Counted from the stretch's first letter, positions 42,832 through 52,532 are shown. The stretch is 64,000 nucleotides of DNA from Ferrovibrio terrae (GCF_007197755.1 NZ_CP041636.1:4066001-4130000); one strand, 5' to 3'. Notes: generated from the letters alone by a model not told the origin. Translations and numbers: made by a program.

Positions 42832-43364
42832 GCGGGCACCGCGCAGAAACCATCAGCGCACCCATCTGCCGGCTCCTGCGGTGCGGTTTCGACCACCGGC
42901 ACCGGCATCGACAGTGCGCTGGCGATGCGTGCGCCGACGATCATGTCATCTTCCGCACCGAACTTGTGATGCAGCATGCTGCCGTCCCGACCGATGATCA
43001 CCGCGCTCGGCGTACCCTGGAACTGGAAACGCTCCATCGTCACCGGCAGCAGGCCCTCACCCGGCTGGTCGACACCAACCGGATGCGTAATGCGATATTC
43101 ATGCAGGAAGGCCTGCAGCGCTACCGGCGTCATGGCGGCATGATGCTCGAACACCGTGTGCAGACCGATCACCTGCAGGTCGGAATTGCGGAACACCTGC
43201 TCGATCTTCTGGGCCTGAGGAATAGCGAGCGAGACACAGCCTGGGCACAGCATCTGGAAGCTGTGCAGAAACACCACGCGACCGCGCAAGCTGGCGAGCA
43301 TGAGCGGGTTGTCGGTGTTGAACCACTGGCTGACGGCCAGTTCTGGAGCAATCCTCTTCAACAT
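42828..43364 (-). CDS. Redoxin/AhpC-TSA-type thiol protein
   Basis: A 178-residue thioredoxin-fold protein. The motif MLCPGCVSLAIPQAQ holds Cys40 and Cys43 and a cis-Pro region follows at FQGTPSAVIIGRDG. It fits redoxin/TlpA-like or peroxiredoxin-like proteins without a signal peptide. The tail has a further CADGFC pair. It lies between an AhpD-like gene and the amidotransferase-like gene, in a peroxide-defence region. Confidence 0.82.
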   Translation of the reverse strand: MLKRIAPELAVSQWFNTDNPLMLASLRGRVVFLHSFQMLCPGCVSLAIPQAQKIEQVFRNSDLQVIGLHTVFEHHAAMTPVALQAFLHEYRITHPVGVDQPGEGLLPVTMERFQFQGTPSAVIIGRDGSMLHHKFGAEDDMIVGARIASALSMPVPVVETAPQEPADGCADGFCAVPA

Positions 43365-43442
43365 GATCCTATCCTCCGGACAGATCGGGACGGGTCCCCA
43401 GCCAATAAGACCGGCCCGCCCCGCTGTCGTTCCTGCGCTTTG

Positions 43443-43988
43443 TTACGCCGCCCGCGACAGCTTCACGCCCGGGAAATCGACCGGCACATCGAAGCCGACG
43501 TTGACGTAGTTGGTGAAGAGGTTGAGTGCGATATGCGCCATCACCTCGACAACATCCTGGTCATCCAGGCCGACATTGCGCAAAGCCTGCACATCGACGG
43601 CCGAGATTTCCGCCCGACTCTCCACCACCTTCTGCACGAAGGCGAGAATGGCGGCGGTCTTCGGGTCAGCCGACTGCCCCTTCTGCGCCGCCGTCATCTC
43701 GGCGGTAGTGGCGCCGGCCTTCTTGCCCAGCATGGTGTGGGCGGCGAGGCAGTAGTTGCAGTTGTTGCGGTCGGCGACCGCGACGGCAATCTGCTCGCCC
43801 AGCTTGGCGCCCAGCCGGCCCTGCGACAGGGCGCCAAACGAGCCCCACATGCTGGCCAGCGCGGCCGGCGAATTGGCCGCGACCTTGAACATATTCGGCA
43901 CCATGCCGAAAGCACCCTTGATCTGCGCCAGGTGTTCGACAGTCGTGCCGGTTGCGGTGTTGGGGTCAACGAGATTAACGTAAGCCAT
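43443..43988 (-). CDS. Carboxymuconolactone decarboxylase-family (AhpD-like) protein
   Basis: A 181-residue helical protein with the AhpD active-site pattern NCNYCLAAH (Cys77, Cys80, His84). Such proteins act as peroxidase reductants or peroxidase-related oxidoreductases rather than as decarboxylases. It precedes the redoxin gene on the same strand by 78 bp, which suggests a thiol-based peroxide system. Confidence 0.88.
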   Translation of the reverse strand: MAYVNLVDPNTATGTTVEHLAQIKGAFGMVPNMFKVAANSPAALASMWGSFGALSQGRLGAKLGEQIAVAVADRNNCNYCLAAHTMLGKKAGATTAEMTAAQKGQSADPKTAAILAFVQKVVESRAEISAVDVQALRNVGLDDQDVVEVMAHIALNLFTNYVNVGFDVPVDFPGVKLSRAA

Positions 43989-44028
43989 GATCAGTTTTCC
44001 TTCTCTGTTTGCTCGGAGGGGGAGAAAC

Positions 44029-44060
44029 GCCGGTCTGTCGATGGCAGTCGGCAGACCGGC
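44029..44060 (-). terminator. Hairpin after exported protein gene
   Basis: GCCGGTCTG (44029-44037) and CAGACCGGC (44052-44060) form a perfect 9-bp stem with a 14-base loop. On the minus strand GTTTCTC follows, so termination is plausible but the T tract is weak. Confidence 0.5.
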
Positions 44061-44087
44061 AACTTTTACTCAACGCAAGCCGCCAAC

Positions 44088-44807
44088 TTACTTGGCCGGG
44101 GCGACCTTTCCGGGAAGACTAAGGTTGCCCGAGGCAACCTTGAACACATTTGACACGCAGAGCAGCGGAGCATGCAGGTTGCCATTGACCTTCAGGCCAC
44201 TGGTGACGCCGTCATAAGACGCGCCCTTGATGCCACCGAGCAGCTTGAGCGGAATCTCCACGTTGACGACATTGCCCTTGAACCCCGTCGGATATTCCGG
44301 GCTGTCGATCAGCAGCGGCACATTCGGCCAGGTCGGTGGCACCTTGGGCGTTGAGCCCTTGGGGATGTCAGTCACTTTCAGACCTGCACCACAGGCCTTG
44401 TCCTCGTTCAGCACCACCCAGTGGGGATGCCACTTATGCCGGTTCTTGCCGCCATAGGCTGCATCGTCGAAATCCGGGTGGAAGGTGACGGCTAGCGCCA
44501 CGATGCCCTGATCCTTCTCGAAGCCGATCTCGGCGCTGTTCAGCGAGGTCGGCCAGACATAGGCATAGACCTCGGAGCCTTCGAACTTGCCGGTGGCCGT
44601 CGGCATATCCACGCCGGCCTTGCCGCGCACGCGCGTCGAGAACACCACTGCGTCCTTCCTGGTAACGACCTTCGTTTCGACAATGTCGAACGAGGCCAGC
44701 ACGGTATCCGATGGCTGGGCGGTAATGGGCTGCGACAAAGCGGCCGTCGCAAGGCAAAGCGAGAGCGTTGCGGCAACAGCAGTGCCGCTCAACCAGGTCC
44801 TGGACAT
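44088..44807 (-). CDS. Exported protein of unknown function
   Basis: A 239-residue protein with a Sec signal peptide (about residues 1-25, ending AALSQP). The mature part is beta-rich in appearance, with SEVYAYVWPTSLN, HPDFDDAAYGGKNRHKW and NVPLLIDSPEYPTGF. I do not recognise the family. The frame is open further upstream to 44954, but the signal peptide fixes the start at 44807. It lies 43 bp after marR on the same strand, so it may be a target of that regulator. Confidence 0.7.
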   Translation of the reverse strand: MSRTWLSGTAVAATLSLCLATAALSQPITAQPSDTVLASFDIVETKVVTRKDAVVFSTRVRGKAGVDMPTATGKFEGSEVYAYVWPTSLNSAEIGFEKDQGIVALAVTFHPDFDDAAYGGKNRHKWHPHWVVLNEDKACGAGLKVTDIPKGSTPKVPPTWPNVPLLIDSPEYPTGFKGNVVNVEIPLKLLGGIKGASYDGVTSGLKVNGNLHAPLLCVSNVFKVASGNLSLPGKVAPAK

Positions 44808-44850
44808 GAGAATCTTCCTTCTTGTCTGTACTCGGCTCGGAGGGTCTCGC

Positions 44851-45495
44851 CTATCCCGTTTGGAGTGACCCCCAGGTGGCAGCCCGGGTGTCGGGATCGG
44901 CGATTTCGTGTTCGCGACAGTCGACGCGGAAATCCCGTCGTCGCAATGGCGCATTCACAAAATGGCAGTGATGCGGGCCCTGCTTGCCCGCATGGCGATG
45001 TGGTTCGAAATACTTGCAGGTGACGCACATGCGCTGCACCGGCACGGCACCGGCTTCCTGCAGCGTGTTGATCACCCGGACCAGCGACACCAGCAGTTCT
45101 TCCTGCTCCGCCGCCGGCAACTCCTCGACTGCGTCACGCGTGGCATTCTCGGCCCTGCCCGCCTGCCGCAACGCCTTGCGACCTTCCACGGTCAGGACCA
45201 GCAGGCTCGACCGCCGGTCGACTCCGGCCACCTTCTCGACATAGCCCTTGCGCAACAGCGCAGTGGCGGAGTCGGTCGCGGTGGGCTGGCTGACGCCGAG
45301 ATGGGCAGCGATCTCGGTGACCCGCAGCCCCCTCATCCGGCCTTCCAACACGTTCAGGATCTGCAACTGCGTGGGCGTAATGCTCATCGCTTGCGCAGTA
45401 CTCCATTCGTCCGACCGCATAACCGCGGCAACCCGCTTCAGCCCGTCGGTGATGCGGTCGGCAATGGCGTTGGTGTCTGGCAGGTCCTTTGTCAT
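44851..45495 (-). CDS. MarR-family regulator with Cys/His-rich tail
   Basis: A 214-residue regulator. Residues about 10-150 form a MarR winged helix (VTEIAAHLGVSQPTATDSATALL, read in parts; wing GVDRRSSLLVLT). Residues 157-197 add an unusual cluster: Cys157, Cys160, His166, His168, His175, His176, Cys177, His178, Cys193, His196, likely a metal site. No Shine-Dalgarno sequence precedes the ATG and the -10 element lies only about 10 bases away, so the mRNA may be leaderless. It lies between catalase and the AhpD-like genes, suggesting redox control. Confidence 0.85.
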   Translation of the reverse strand: MTKDLPDTNAIADRITDGLKRVAAVMRSDEWSTAQAMSITPTQLQILNVLEGRMRGLRVTEIAAHLGVSQPTATDSATALLRKGYVEKVAGVDRRSSLLVLTVEGRKALRQAGRAENATRDAVEELPAAEQEELLVSLVRVINTLQEAGAVPVQRMCVTCKYFEPHRHAGKQGPHHCHFVNAPLRRRDFRVDCREHEIADPDTRAATWGSLQTG

Positions 45496-45504
45496 GGGAG
45501 AAAT

Positions 45505-45530
45505 AATTATAGGAATCCTATGCATTGTCA
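45505..45530 (-). promoter_or_regulatory. marR promoter with overlapping palindromic operator
   Basis: On the minus strand, consensus TTGACA and TATAAT elements are separated by only 14 bp. The spacer holds the palindrome ATAGGATTCCTAT (45509-45521), symmetric except at its central base. A MarR dimer there would block transcription. The short spacer suggests a promoter that needs distortion or activation. Confidence 0.6.
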
Positions 45531-45614
45531 ATGCCGGATTCACCGGCCCGGCAAAAGTGTGACGGTGCGCAATCATTTGCCCATCCCCCTCCTGCCCGAC
45601 ACCTGCCTGACCGC

Positions 45615-47084
45615 TTACTCGGCAGCCGCCAGGGCGTCCGCCGCCTGCAGCGCTTTGGCGACGCCGGCGCCATAGGCCGGATCGGCCTTGGTGCAGTTGT
45701 TGATATGGCGCTGCTTGATCTCGGGTGCGGCATCGCCCATGGCGCGGGCGGTATTCTCGAACAACACCTGCTGCTGGGCCGGCGTCATCAGGCGGAACAG
45801 GTCGCCGGGCTGCGAGTAATAGTCGTCGTCCAAGCGATGGTCCCAGTGCCAGGCATCGCCGCGCAGTGCCAGCGGCTTTTCATTCAGCTCCGGCCTGTCC
45901 TGCCATTCCTTGTAGCTGTTCGGCACATAGCCGATCCGGGCGCCGTGGTTGCCATCGGTGCGCATGGCGCCATCGCGATGGTAGCTGTGGAACGGGCATT
46001 TCGGTGCGTTGACCGGAATGGTGTTGAAATTGACGCCAAGGCGATAACGCTGGGCATCACCATAGGAGAACAGCCGCGCCTGCAGCATCTTGTCCGGTGA
46101 GAAGCCGATGCCGGGCACCACATTGGCCGGGGAAAACCCGGCCTGCTCCACTTCAGCAAAAACATTCTCGGGATTGCGGTTCAATTCCAGCACGCCGACC
46201 TCGATCAGCGGGTAGTCCTTGTGCGGCCAGACTTTGGTGAGATCGAAAGGATTGAGCGGATAGGTGACGGCATCCACTTCCGGCATGATCTGCACGTAAA
46301 GGGTCCAGCGCGGGAAGTCGCCCTTGTCGATACTGGTCAGCAGATCGCGCTGGTGGCTTTCACGGTCGCCGCCGATCAGGGCTGCAGACTCGGCATCGGT
46401 CAGATTCTCGATACCTTGATGGGTCTTGAGCGTGAACTTGACCCAGAATCGCTCGTCCTGGGCATTGATGAAGCTGAAGGTGTGGCTGCCAAAGCCATGC
46501 ATATGGCGATAGCTCTTCGGGATACCGCGATCGCTCATCACGATGGTGACCTGGTGCAGCGCTTCGGGCAGCAATGTCCAGAAATCCCAGTTGTTGTTGG
46601 CGCTGCGCATGCCGGTGCGCGGATCGCGCTTCACGGCATGATTCAGATCGGGGAAACGCAGCGGATCGCGCAGGAAGAAGACCGGCGTGTTGTTGCCAAC
46701 CAGGTCCCAGTTGCCTTCCTCGGTGTAGAACTTGATGGCAAAGCCGCGAATGTCGCGCTCGGCATCGGCGGCGCCACGCTCGCCGGCCACGGTGGAAAAG
46801 CGCACGAAAAGGTCGGTCTGCTTGCCGATCTCTGAGAAAATCTTGGCCTTGGAGTATTGCGTGATGTCTTTCGTGACCGTGAAGCTGCCGTAGGCGCCCG
46901 AACCCTTGGCATGCATGCGACGCTCGGGGATCACCTCGCGGTCGAAATGCGCCAGCTTTTCGAGCAACCAGATATCCTGCAGCAGCGCCGGACCGCGCGG
47001 CCCCGCCGTCATGATGTTGAAGTTGTCAGTCACCGGCGCGCCATTGGCATGCGTCAGGTTTTTCGGCTTCGCACTGTCGGTCAT
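45615..47084 (-). CDS. Monofunctional haem catalase
   Basis: A 489-residue clade 3-like small-subunit catalase. The distal His58 lies in [10 protein letters not shown], the distal Asn in [11 protein letters not shown], and the proximal Tyr in [13 protein letters not shown]. The length is normal. The start at 47084 is taken because AAGGA precedes it; the frame is open to 47129. It is the main hydrogen peroxide sink in a cluster with marR, AhpD-like and redoxin genes. Confidence 0.96.
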   Translation of the reverse strand: MTDSAKPKNLTHANGAPVTDNFNIMTAGPRGPALLQDIWLLEKLAHFDREVIPERRMHAKGSGAYGSFTVTKDITQYSKAKIFSEIGKQTDLFVRFSTVAGERGAADAERDIRGFAIKFYTEEGNWDLVGNNTPVFFLRDPLRFPDLNHAVKRDPRTGMRSANNNWDFWTLLPEALHQVTIVMSDRGIPKSYRHMHGFGSHTFSFINAQDERFWVKFTLKTHQGIENLTDAESAALIGGDRESHQRDLLTSIDKGDFPRWTLYVQIMPEVDAVTYPLNPFDLTKVWPHKDYPLIEVGVLELNRNPENVFAEVEQAGFSPANVVPGIGFSPDKMLQARLFSYGDAQRYRLGVNFNTIPVNAPKCPFHSYHRDGAMRTDGNHGARIGYVPNSYKEWQDRPELNEKPLALRGDAWHWDHRLDDDYYSQPGDLFRLMTPAQQQVLFENTARAMGDAAPEIKQRHINNCTKADPAYGAGVAKALQAADALAAAE

Positions 47085-47116
47085 GATGCAGGTCCTTGCG
47101 TGGAGGATGTCGGGAT

Positions 47117-47153
47117 GGCCGCCACTCACCGGGGAGGGGCATGAGTGGCGGCC
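47117..47153 (-). repeat. Perfect 12-bp inverted repeat between hydrolase and catalase
   Basis: GGCCGCCACTCA and TGAGTGGCGGCC surround a 13-base loop, followed by a second stem GTGACCT/AGGTCAC at 47162-47184. No T tract follows. It may be an mRNA stability or terminator element after the alpha/beta hydrolase gene. Confidence 0.5.
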
Positions 47154-47199
47154 GGGCCGGTGTGACCTGAGGGGCTTAGGTCACCGGGGGAAGCGAAGC

Positions 47200-48189
47200 T
47201 CAGGCCTTGAAGAAGGCGAGCAAATCTTCGTTGACCAGATCCGCGTTGATGGTCGCGATACCGTGGCCAAGTCCCTTATAAACCTTCAGCGTGCCCTTCT
47301 TGAGCAGCTTGATGGAAAGATGGGCCGAGGCACCGATCGGCACGATCTGATCGTCATCGCCATGCATCACCAGCACCGGCACGTCGATCTGCTTCAGGTC
47401 TTCGGTAAAGTCGGTTTCCGAGAAGGCCTTGATGCAATCGAGCTGCGCCTTGGTGCCGCCCATCATGCCCTGGCGCCACCAATTCTGGATGATGCCCTGC
47501 GACGGCTTGGCGTCCGGGCGGTTGAAACCAAAGAAGGGCCCCGCCGCGACATCCAGGAAGAACTGCGCGCGATTGGCGACATGGGCGGCGCGGAAACCGT
47601 CGAACACCTCAAGCGGCAGGCCGCCCGGATTCTTGTCCGACTTCACCATCACGGGTGGCACGGCGCCGATCAGCACCGCCTTGGCCACCCGGCCCTTTTC
47701 AGCACGGGCGACATAGCGCGCGACCTCGCCGCCGCCGGTGGAATGGCCGACATGGATGGCGTTCTTCAGGTCCAGCGCCCGCGCCAGTTCGATCACATCG
47801 GCGGCGTAGGTGTCCATCTCGTTGCCGGTATAGGTCTGGGTCGAGCGGCCATGGCCACGGCGATCATGTGCGATCACCCGATAACCCTTGGCGTAGAAGA
47901 AGAGCATCTGGTTGTCCCAGTCGTCGGCACTGAGCGGCCAGCCATGATGGAAGACAACCGGCTGCGCATCGCGCGAACCCCAATCCTTGTAGAAGATCTT
48001 CGTGCCGTCCTTGGTGGTGATCGTGTCCATGATCTGGATATCCTTGGCTGAGGGAGTGAGAGTGACAGGTGCCGACTGGGCAAAGGCGACGGCAGGCAGC
48101 GCGGCCATGGCAGCCACGCCCATTCCGCACTTGAGAACGGTGCGGCGCGAGGTGGAGAATGTGTTGTTCATGGTCATCGGGCTGTCCAT
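47200..48189 (-). CDS. Tat-exported alpha/beta hydrolase (haloperoxidase-like)
   Basis: A 329-residue alpha/beta hydrolase with a twin-arginine signal [15 protein letters not shown] ending AVAFAQ. The triad is Ser in GHSTGGG, Asp in [10 protein letters not shown] and His in GLGHGI. It resembles non-haem chloroperoxidases and arylesterases, most of which are cytoplasmic. Catalase lies 115 bp downstream on the same strand. Start codons at 48177 and 48171 are also possible. Reaction unknown. Confidence 0.88.
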   Translation of the reverse strand: MDSPMTMNNTFSTSRRTVLKCGMGVAAMAALPAVAFAQSAPVTLTPSAKDIQIMDTITTKDGTKIFYKDWGSRDAQPVVFHHGWPLSADDWDNQMLFFYAKGYRVIAHDRRGHGRSTQTYTGNEMDTYAADVIELARALDLKNAIHVGHSTGGGEVARYVARAEKGRVAKAVLIGAVPPVMVKSDKNPGGLPLEVFDGFRAAHVANRAQFFLDVAAGPFFGFNRPDAKPSQGIIQNWWRQGMMGGTKAQLDCIKAFSETDFTEDLKQIDVPVLVMHGDDDQIVPIGASAHLSIKLLKKGTLKVYKGLGHGIATINADLVNEDLLAFFKA

Positions 48190-48385
48190 CGTCTGGTCGC
48201 CGTTATCGGCGAAGTTTGTTTCGACATGATGAGACTGCCTGAACCCGGGCAGAGCTGAAATCAGACGAAGGGTGTGCAACCCCATATCTTGGTATGAGTC
48301 GGGTAACCGGCTGTCATGAGGCCGGCCGCAAACGAAAACGGCCGGGCTGTGAACCCGGCTATCTCAAATCAGTTGCGTGTATGTC

Positions 48386-50134
48386 TCAGGCGATCGGCAG
48401 TGTGAAGGAAAAGCGTGCGCCCCCGCTGGCGCCAGGCTCAACCCAGATTTCTCCACCATGCCGTTCGATGATCGAGCGGCAGATCGGCAGGCCCATGCCC
48501 ATGCCGTCCGGCTTGGTCGTGTAGAAGCTGTCGAACAGCTTGCCGCGCTCGTCCTTGGGCACGCCCGGCCCGCTGTCGTCCACCGATATCCGCAGTATCT
48601 GGCTGTCGGTTAGCTGGCTCGAAACCCGGATAACCCGGCTTTCGGCGCCGGCATGCGACATGGCCTGAATGGCATTCATGGCCAGATTGACGACCACCTG
48701 CTGCAGTTGCGTGCGGTCGCCCGGCACGGTCGGGATATCCTTGTCGAGATCCATGGCGACCGTGACGCCCTGCGCCTGCATCTCGTGGCGCAGGAAGAGA
48801 ATCGCTTCCTCGATCAGGCTGTTGACCGGCACGGACGATTTCTCCGGCGACTGTCGCGAGGCCATCAGACGGATGCGTGAGATGATCTCCCCGGCCCGCT
48901 GCGCATCGGCCGCCATTCGCCTGGTGATCGCGGTGATCTCGGGCATGTCGGGCTCGGGCCGCGACAGCCAGCGCAGACCGGCCGCAGCATTCGCGGAAAT
49001 GGCAGCCAGCGGCTGGTTGATTTCATGGGCCAGCGATGCCGTCAGCTCCCCCAGCATTGAGATGCGGGCGGCATGGGCGAATTCATTCTGCACCTTCTCG
49101 AGCGCCGACTGCGCCTGCACGCGCGCGGTGATGTCAACCATGCTGACCAGAACGAAGCCAGCCTCGCGCATTGTCGGAGCAGCCGCGACGGTGAAAAGGA
49201 CGTCGATCTTGCGACCATCCAGCGTCCGGTGCCGGGTTTCCGTTTCAAATCGCGGATTACCGGCGTAGCCAGACGCCAGCGACTGCTTGAAACCGTCACA
49301 ATCATCCTCGATCCAGAAGCGCGTTACCGGACCCAATACCTCTTCGCGGTTTTTGGCACCCATGAAGGCAACGACACTGTCATTCACATCCACGATGATG
49401 GTGGCATCCATGGCCTGCCTGACGAAGCCCGGATTCTCCTCCATATACGCGGCCAGGTCAGTGACGCCCTGGCTGATCAATGGCTCGTAAAGTTTTTTCA
49501 GGCCCCGGATGTCGAGCTGATAACAGGTGACGCCCATTGAGTTGAACAGGTTGCGGTAGCGTGTCTCGCTCCGTTCCAGATCGGCAAAGGCCTTCTTGCG
49601 TTCGCTGATGTCGATGACGCCGATCAGCAGCGTGCCCCTGGTCACCGATTCCGCCGGAAAGCAGGCGGTGAACAGCGCGTCGAAGACTTCACCATTCGAC
49701 TTTTTCAGGCGAGTTTCGGTTGAGAAATTTGGCTGCTTCGAGATGGCGGCCAACACGCTTTCGGCATAGACGCCGGTGCTTTCCTCGGGCCAGAAGGCAT
49801 CGAGCGGTAACCGGTTCATCACTTCCCGGTCGCCGTCGGCAAAGAGAGCAAGCGTCTGGTCATTCACATCAATGATGCGACTGGCACGCATCATCTCGCG
49901 TACGAAGGCCGGGTTGTCGCGGAAATGCTGCCGGAAGTCCCTGACGCCCTGCTCCTTGAGCTGCCGCAGCATGGCGCCGACCGGCGTGAAATCGATCTCC
50001 CAGAACGACGCGGCCATCGCCTGGAACAGGTTGCGGTAACGGTATTCGCTGGCCTTCAGCGCCTCGTCATGCGCGACCGAGTCGGCGGGGACACCGGATC
50101 CCACGGCCATATCGGGCTGAATGACGCTGCTCAT
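48386..50134 (-). CDS. Cytosolic PAS-domain sensor histidine kinase
   Basis: A 582-residue kinase without membrane helices. Two related PAS repeats (about residues 29-185 and 188-345) both start YRNLF and hold QGVxD, NPxFVR and DVND motifs. The kinase core has the H box SLAHEINQPLAAI, the N box NLAMNAIQAM, the G1 box DSGPGVP and FDSFYTTKPDGMGMGL. It lies 24 bp after the single-domain receiver and after the FixJ-type regulator, so the three form one operon. The signal sensed is unknown. Confidence 0.93.
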   Translation of the reverse strand: MSSVIQPDMAVGSGVPADSVAHDEALKASEYRYRNLFQAMAASFWEIDFTPVGAMLRQLKEQGVRDFRQHFRDNPAFVREMMRASRIIDVNDQTLALFADGDREVMNRLPLDAFWPEESTGVYAESVLAAISKQPNFSTETRLKKSNGEVFDALFTACFPAESVTRGTLLIGVIDISERKKAFADLERSETRYRNLFNSMGVTCYQLDIRGLKKLYEPLISQGVTDLAAYMEENPGFVRQAMDATIIVDVNDSVVAFMGAKNREEVLGPVTRFWIEDDCDGFKQSLASGYAGNPRFETETRHRTLDGRKIDVLFTVAAAPTMREAGFVLVSMVDITARVQAQSALEKVQNEFAHAARISMLGELTASLAHEINQPLAAISANAAAGLRWLSRPEPDMPEITAITRRMAADAQRAGEIISRIRLMASRQSPEKSSVPVNSLIEEAILFLRHEMQAQGVTVAMDLDKDIPTVPGDRTQLQQVVVNLAMNAIQAMSHAGAESRVIRVSSQLTDSQILRISVDDSGPGVPKDERGKLFDSFYTTKPDGMGMGLPICRSIIERHGGEIWVEPGASGGARFSFTLPIA

Positions 50135-50158
50135 GCTTCCCCACAGTTTCGGCTGGCG

Positions 50159-50623
50159 CTAGGCCAACGCCTGTTCGATACAGTTTGCCAGCACATCGGC
50201 CTCGAAGGGCTTGCGGAGTACAAACATCGCGCCGCTGGCCAGGGCCTTTTCCTGCAAACCGGATTCCGTCCGTGCAGTGATCATTATAACAGGCAACTCG
50301 ATGCCGCGTTCAGTCAACTTTCGTCTGAGATCGATACCGCTCATGCCCGGCATCTGGATGTCGGTGACGAGGCAATTGGTGGACTGCAGTTCCGGGGCCG
50401 CCAGGAAATCTTCGGCCGAGGCGAAGGCGGTGGTCTGGAATCCCATCGATCGCACGAGGGCGGCAAGAGCATGCCGCAGCGATTCGTCATCGTCGACTAC
50501 CGAGATATGGGGGATAGCTGTCACGCGGGTACGCCGACCTTCTATGCCGGAGCACGCCCGACACACTGGGAACTGATCGACCCGAATATAGGGATGCCAG
50601 CCGAGATCGGCATTCATACTCAC
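50159..50623 (-). CDS. Single-domain response regulator
   Basis: A receiver protein with HISVVDDDESLR, the phospho-acceptor Asp in CLVTDIQMPGMSG, Thr in MITA and Lys in LRKPFEAD. No output domain. The open frame gives 154 residues from a GTG at 50623, but the first about 33 residues are unlike a receiver; a GTG at 50524 would give a compact 121-residue protein. Neither has a good Shine-Dalgarno sequence. It sits between the FixJ-type regulator and the kinase, so it may be a phosphate sink or a relay. Confidence 0.85.
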   Translation of the reverse strand: MSMNADLGWHPYIRVDQFPVCRACSGIEGRRTRVTAIPHISVVDDDESLRHALAALVRSMGFQTTAFASAEDFLAAPELQSTNCLVTDIQMPGMSGIDLRRKLTERGIELPVIMITARTESGLQEKALASGAMFVLRKPFEADVLANCIEQALA

Positions 50624-50641
50624 GTATAGGGTTACCGGGGA

Positions 50642-51301
50642 TTAATGGGTGGGCTGTTTATGAGCAGACTGGCCCAGCGCTTCGGCCATCCGCACCAGGT
50701 CCGCCAGGCTCCTGGCCGCCATTTTCCGCATCACCGAGCCGCGGTGGATCTTGACCGTAATCTCGCTCAGGTTCAGGTCCGCGGCGACCTGCTTGTTCAT
50801 CTTGCCTGCCGTCACCAGCACCAGAACCTGCTGCTCGCGCGGGGTCAGCGTCTCGTATTTGGCCCGCAAGGCAGCCGCGCCCTGATCGCCCTCGCGGCGG
50901 CGGCGGTCCTTTTCGATGGCGGCCGTCACCGCGTCCAGCATGTCCTGGTCGCGGAAGGGTTTGGTCAGGAAGTCGATGGCGCCGGCCTTCATGGCCCGCA
51001 CCGTCATCGGGATATCGCCATGCCCGGTCATCATGATGGCGGGCATATGGACATTGTGTTCGGCCAGGTTGGTCTGGAAATCCAACCCGCTCATGCCGGG
51101 CAGCCGCACATCCAGCAGCAGGCAGCCCGGAACGTCAGGATGCTTATCCGACAGAAACGACTGCACGCTGCCATAGGCACGGGTCTTGAGACCGACGGAG
51201 CGCAACAGGCTGTCGATCGCATCGCGCAGCGATGCGTCATCTTCGATGATATGGACAACCGCCGTATCCAGCACCTGCATCCTCCGGTTACCGAAGGCCA
51301 T
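50642..51301 (-). CDS. FixJ-family response regulator (receiver + LuxR HTH)
   Basis: A 219-residue regulator. The receiver has VVHIIEDDASLR, the phospho-acceptor in LLLDVRLPGMSGL and DFLTKPFRDQD. The LuxR-type helix-turn-helix is LTPREQQVLVLVTAGKMNKQ with SEITVKIHRG after it. The ATG at 51301 has GGAG four bases upstream; a GTG at 51274 with GGAGG six bases upstream is an alternative. It is the first gene of a regulator-receiver-kinase operon and is probably the transcriptional output of the PAS kinase. Confidence 0.92.
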   Translation of the reverse strand: MAFGNRRMQVLDTAVVHIIEDDASLRDAIDSLLRSVGLKTRAYGSVQSFLSDKHPDVPGCLLLDVRLPGMSGLDFQTNLAEHNVHMPAIMMTGHGDIPMTVRAMKAGAIDFLTKPFRDQDMLDAVTAAIEKDRRRREGDQGAAALRAKYETLTPREQQVLVLVTAGKMNKQVAADLNLSEITVKIHRGSVMRKMAARSLADLVRMAEALGQSAHKQPTH

Positions 51302-51500
51302 ATTACTCCGGAATTGTCCTAATTTTGGCATCTATACATTGGTATGATCAATGGGGCTGAACCTGCCCTCGGATGCATAATTTTTGGGCGGCTGCCTACA
51401 GCGGTCTTTTTAGGTAATGATAGTTTCAGCATCAGCGGTCTGCCGTGCCCTGTCCGAATCACATCTTTATCAATCCTCGTTGCATATGAGACGCGCATCC

Positions 51501-52517
51501 ATGAAAAAGATCGGCTTTCTCTCCTTTGGGCATTGGTCGGCGTCACCGCAGTCAGAAGCCCGGTCGGCGCAAGACGTTCTTCTGCAATCCATCGATCTGG
51601 CGGTTGCCGCTGAAGAGCTTGGCGCCGATGGCGCATATTTCCGTGTCCATCATTTCGCTCGCCAGCTCGCCTCGCCCTTCCCGCTCCTCGCCGCAGTCGG
51701 AGCCAGGACAGACCGGATCGAGATCGGCACCGCGGTCATCGACATGCGGTATGAGAATCCCCTCTACATGGTCGAGGATGCCGGCGCCGCCGACCTGATC
51801 GCCGGAGGACGTCTGCAGCTCGGTATAAGCCGCGGTTCGCCCGAGCAAGTAATCGATGGCTGGCGCCATTTCGGTTACGCACCGGCCGAAGGCGAGAGCG
51901 ATGCCGATATGGGACGCCGGCATGGCGAGGTTTTTTTATCGCTGCTGACGGGCAAGGGCTTTGCCCGACCCAACCCGAACCCCATGTTCACCAACCCGCC
52001 CGGACTGCTGCGCCTTGAACCTCATTCGGAAGGGCTGCGCGATCGCATCTGGTGGGGCTCCGCCTCTGACGCCACCGCCGTTTGGGCGGCGCAGCAGGGC
52101 ATGAACCTGCAGAGTTCGACCCTGAAAGCTGACGAAACCGGTGAGCCTTTCCACATCCAGCAGGCCAGACAGATCCGCCGCTATCGCGAAGCCTGGACGG
52201 CGGCGGGACACAAGCGTACGCCACGCGTGTCGGTTTCGCGCTCCATCTTTGCGCTGGTCAATGATCGCGATCGCGCCTATTTCGGCCGCGACACCAGCGG
52301 CGACCAGGTTGGCGTCATTGACAATATGCGGGCTATATTTGGTCGCTCCTACGCTGCCGAGCCGGAACGGCTGATCGAGGCACTCAAGGGCGACGAAGCG
52401 ATCGCCGAGGCCGATACGCTGTTGCTGACCGTGCCCAATCAGCTGGGTGTTGCCTATAACGCCCATGTCATTGAGACCATTCTCACCCAGATTGCGCCAG
52501 CCCTCGGCTGGCGTTGA
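51501..52517 (+). CDS. LLM-class flavin-dependent oxidoreductase
   Basis: A 338-residue luciferase-like monooxygenase. MKKIGFLSFGHW at the start, GADGAYFRVHHFARQLASPF, and RIEIGTAVIDMRYENPLYMVEDAG are typical of the bacterial luciferase family; GGRLQLGISRGSPEQV marks the flavin-binding barrel. The ATG at 51501 is chosen at the conserved N-terminus; the frame is open to 51417. It reads away from the FixJ-type operon across about 200 bp. Substrate unknown. Confidence 0.9.
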   Translation: MKKIGFLSFGHWSASPQSEARSAQDVLLQSIDLAVAAEELGADGAYFRVHHFARQLASPFPLLAAVGARTDRIEIGTAVIDMRYENPLYMVEDAGAADLIAGGRLQLGISRGSPEQVIDGWRHFGYAPAEGESDADMGRRHGEVFLSLLTGKGFARPNPNPMFTNPPGLLRLEPHSEGLRDRIWWGSASDATAVWAAQQGMNLQSSTLKADETGEPFHIQQARQIRRYREAWTAAGHKRTPRVSVSRSIFALVNDRDRAYFGRDTSGDQVGVIDNMRAIFGRSYAAEPERLIEALKGDEAIAEADTLLLTVPNQLGVAYNAHVIETILTQIAPALGWR

Positions 52518-52532
52518 CGTCAAAGGAGCACC

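Noticed and set aside
48322-48358. Overlapping hairpins after the PAS kinase gene
   Set aside because: CCGGCCG/CGGCCGG and CCGGG/CCCGG can form alternatives, but no T tract or conserved riboswitch feature supports a regulator; probably a simple gene-end structure.
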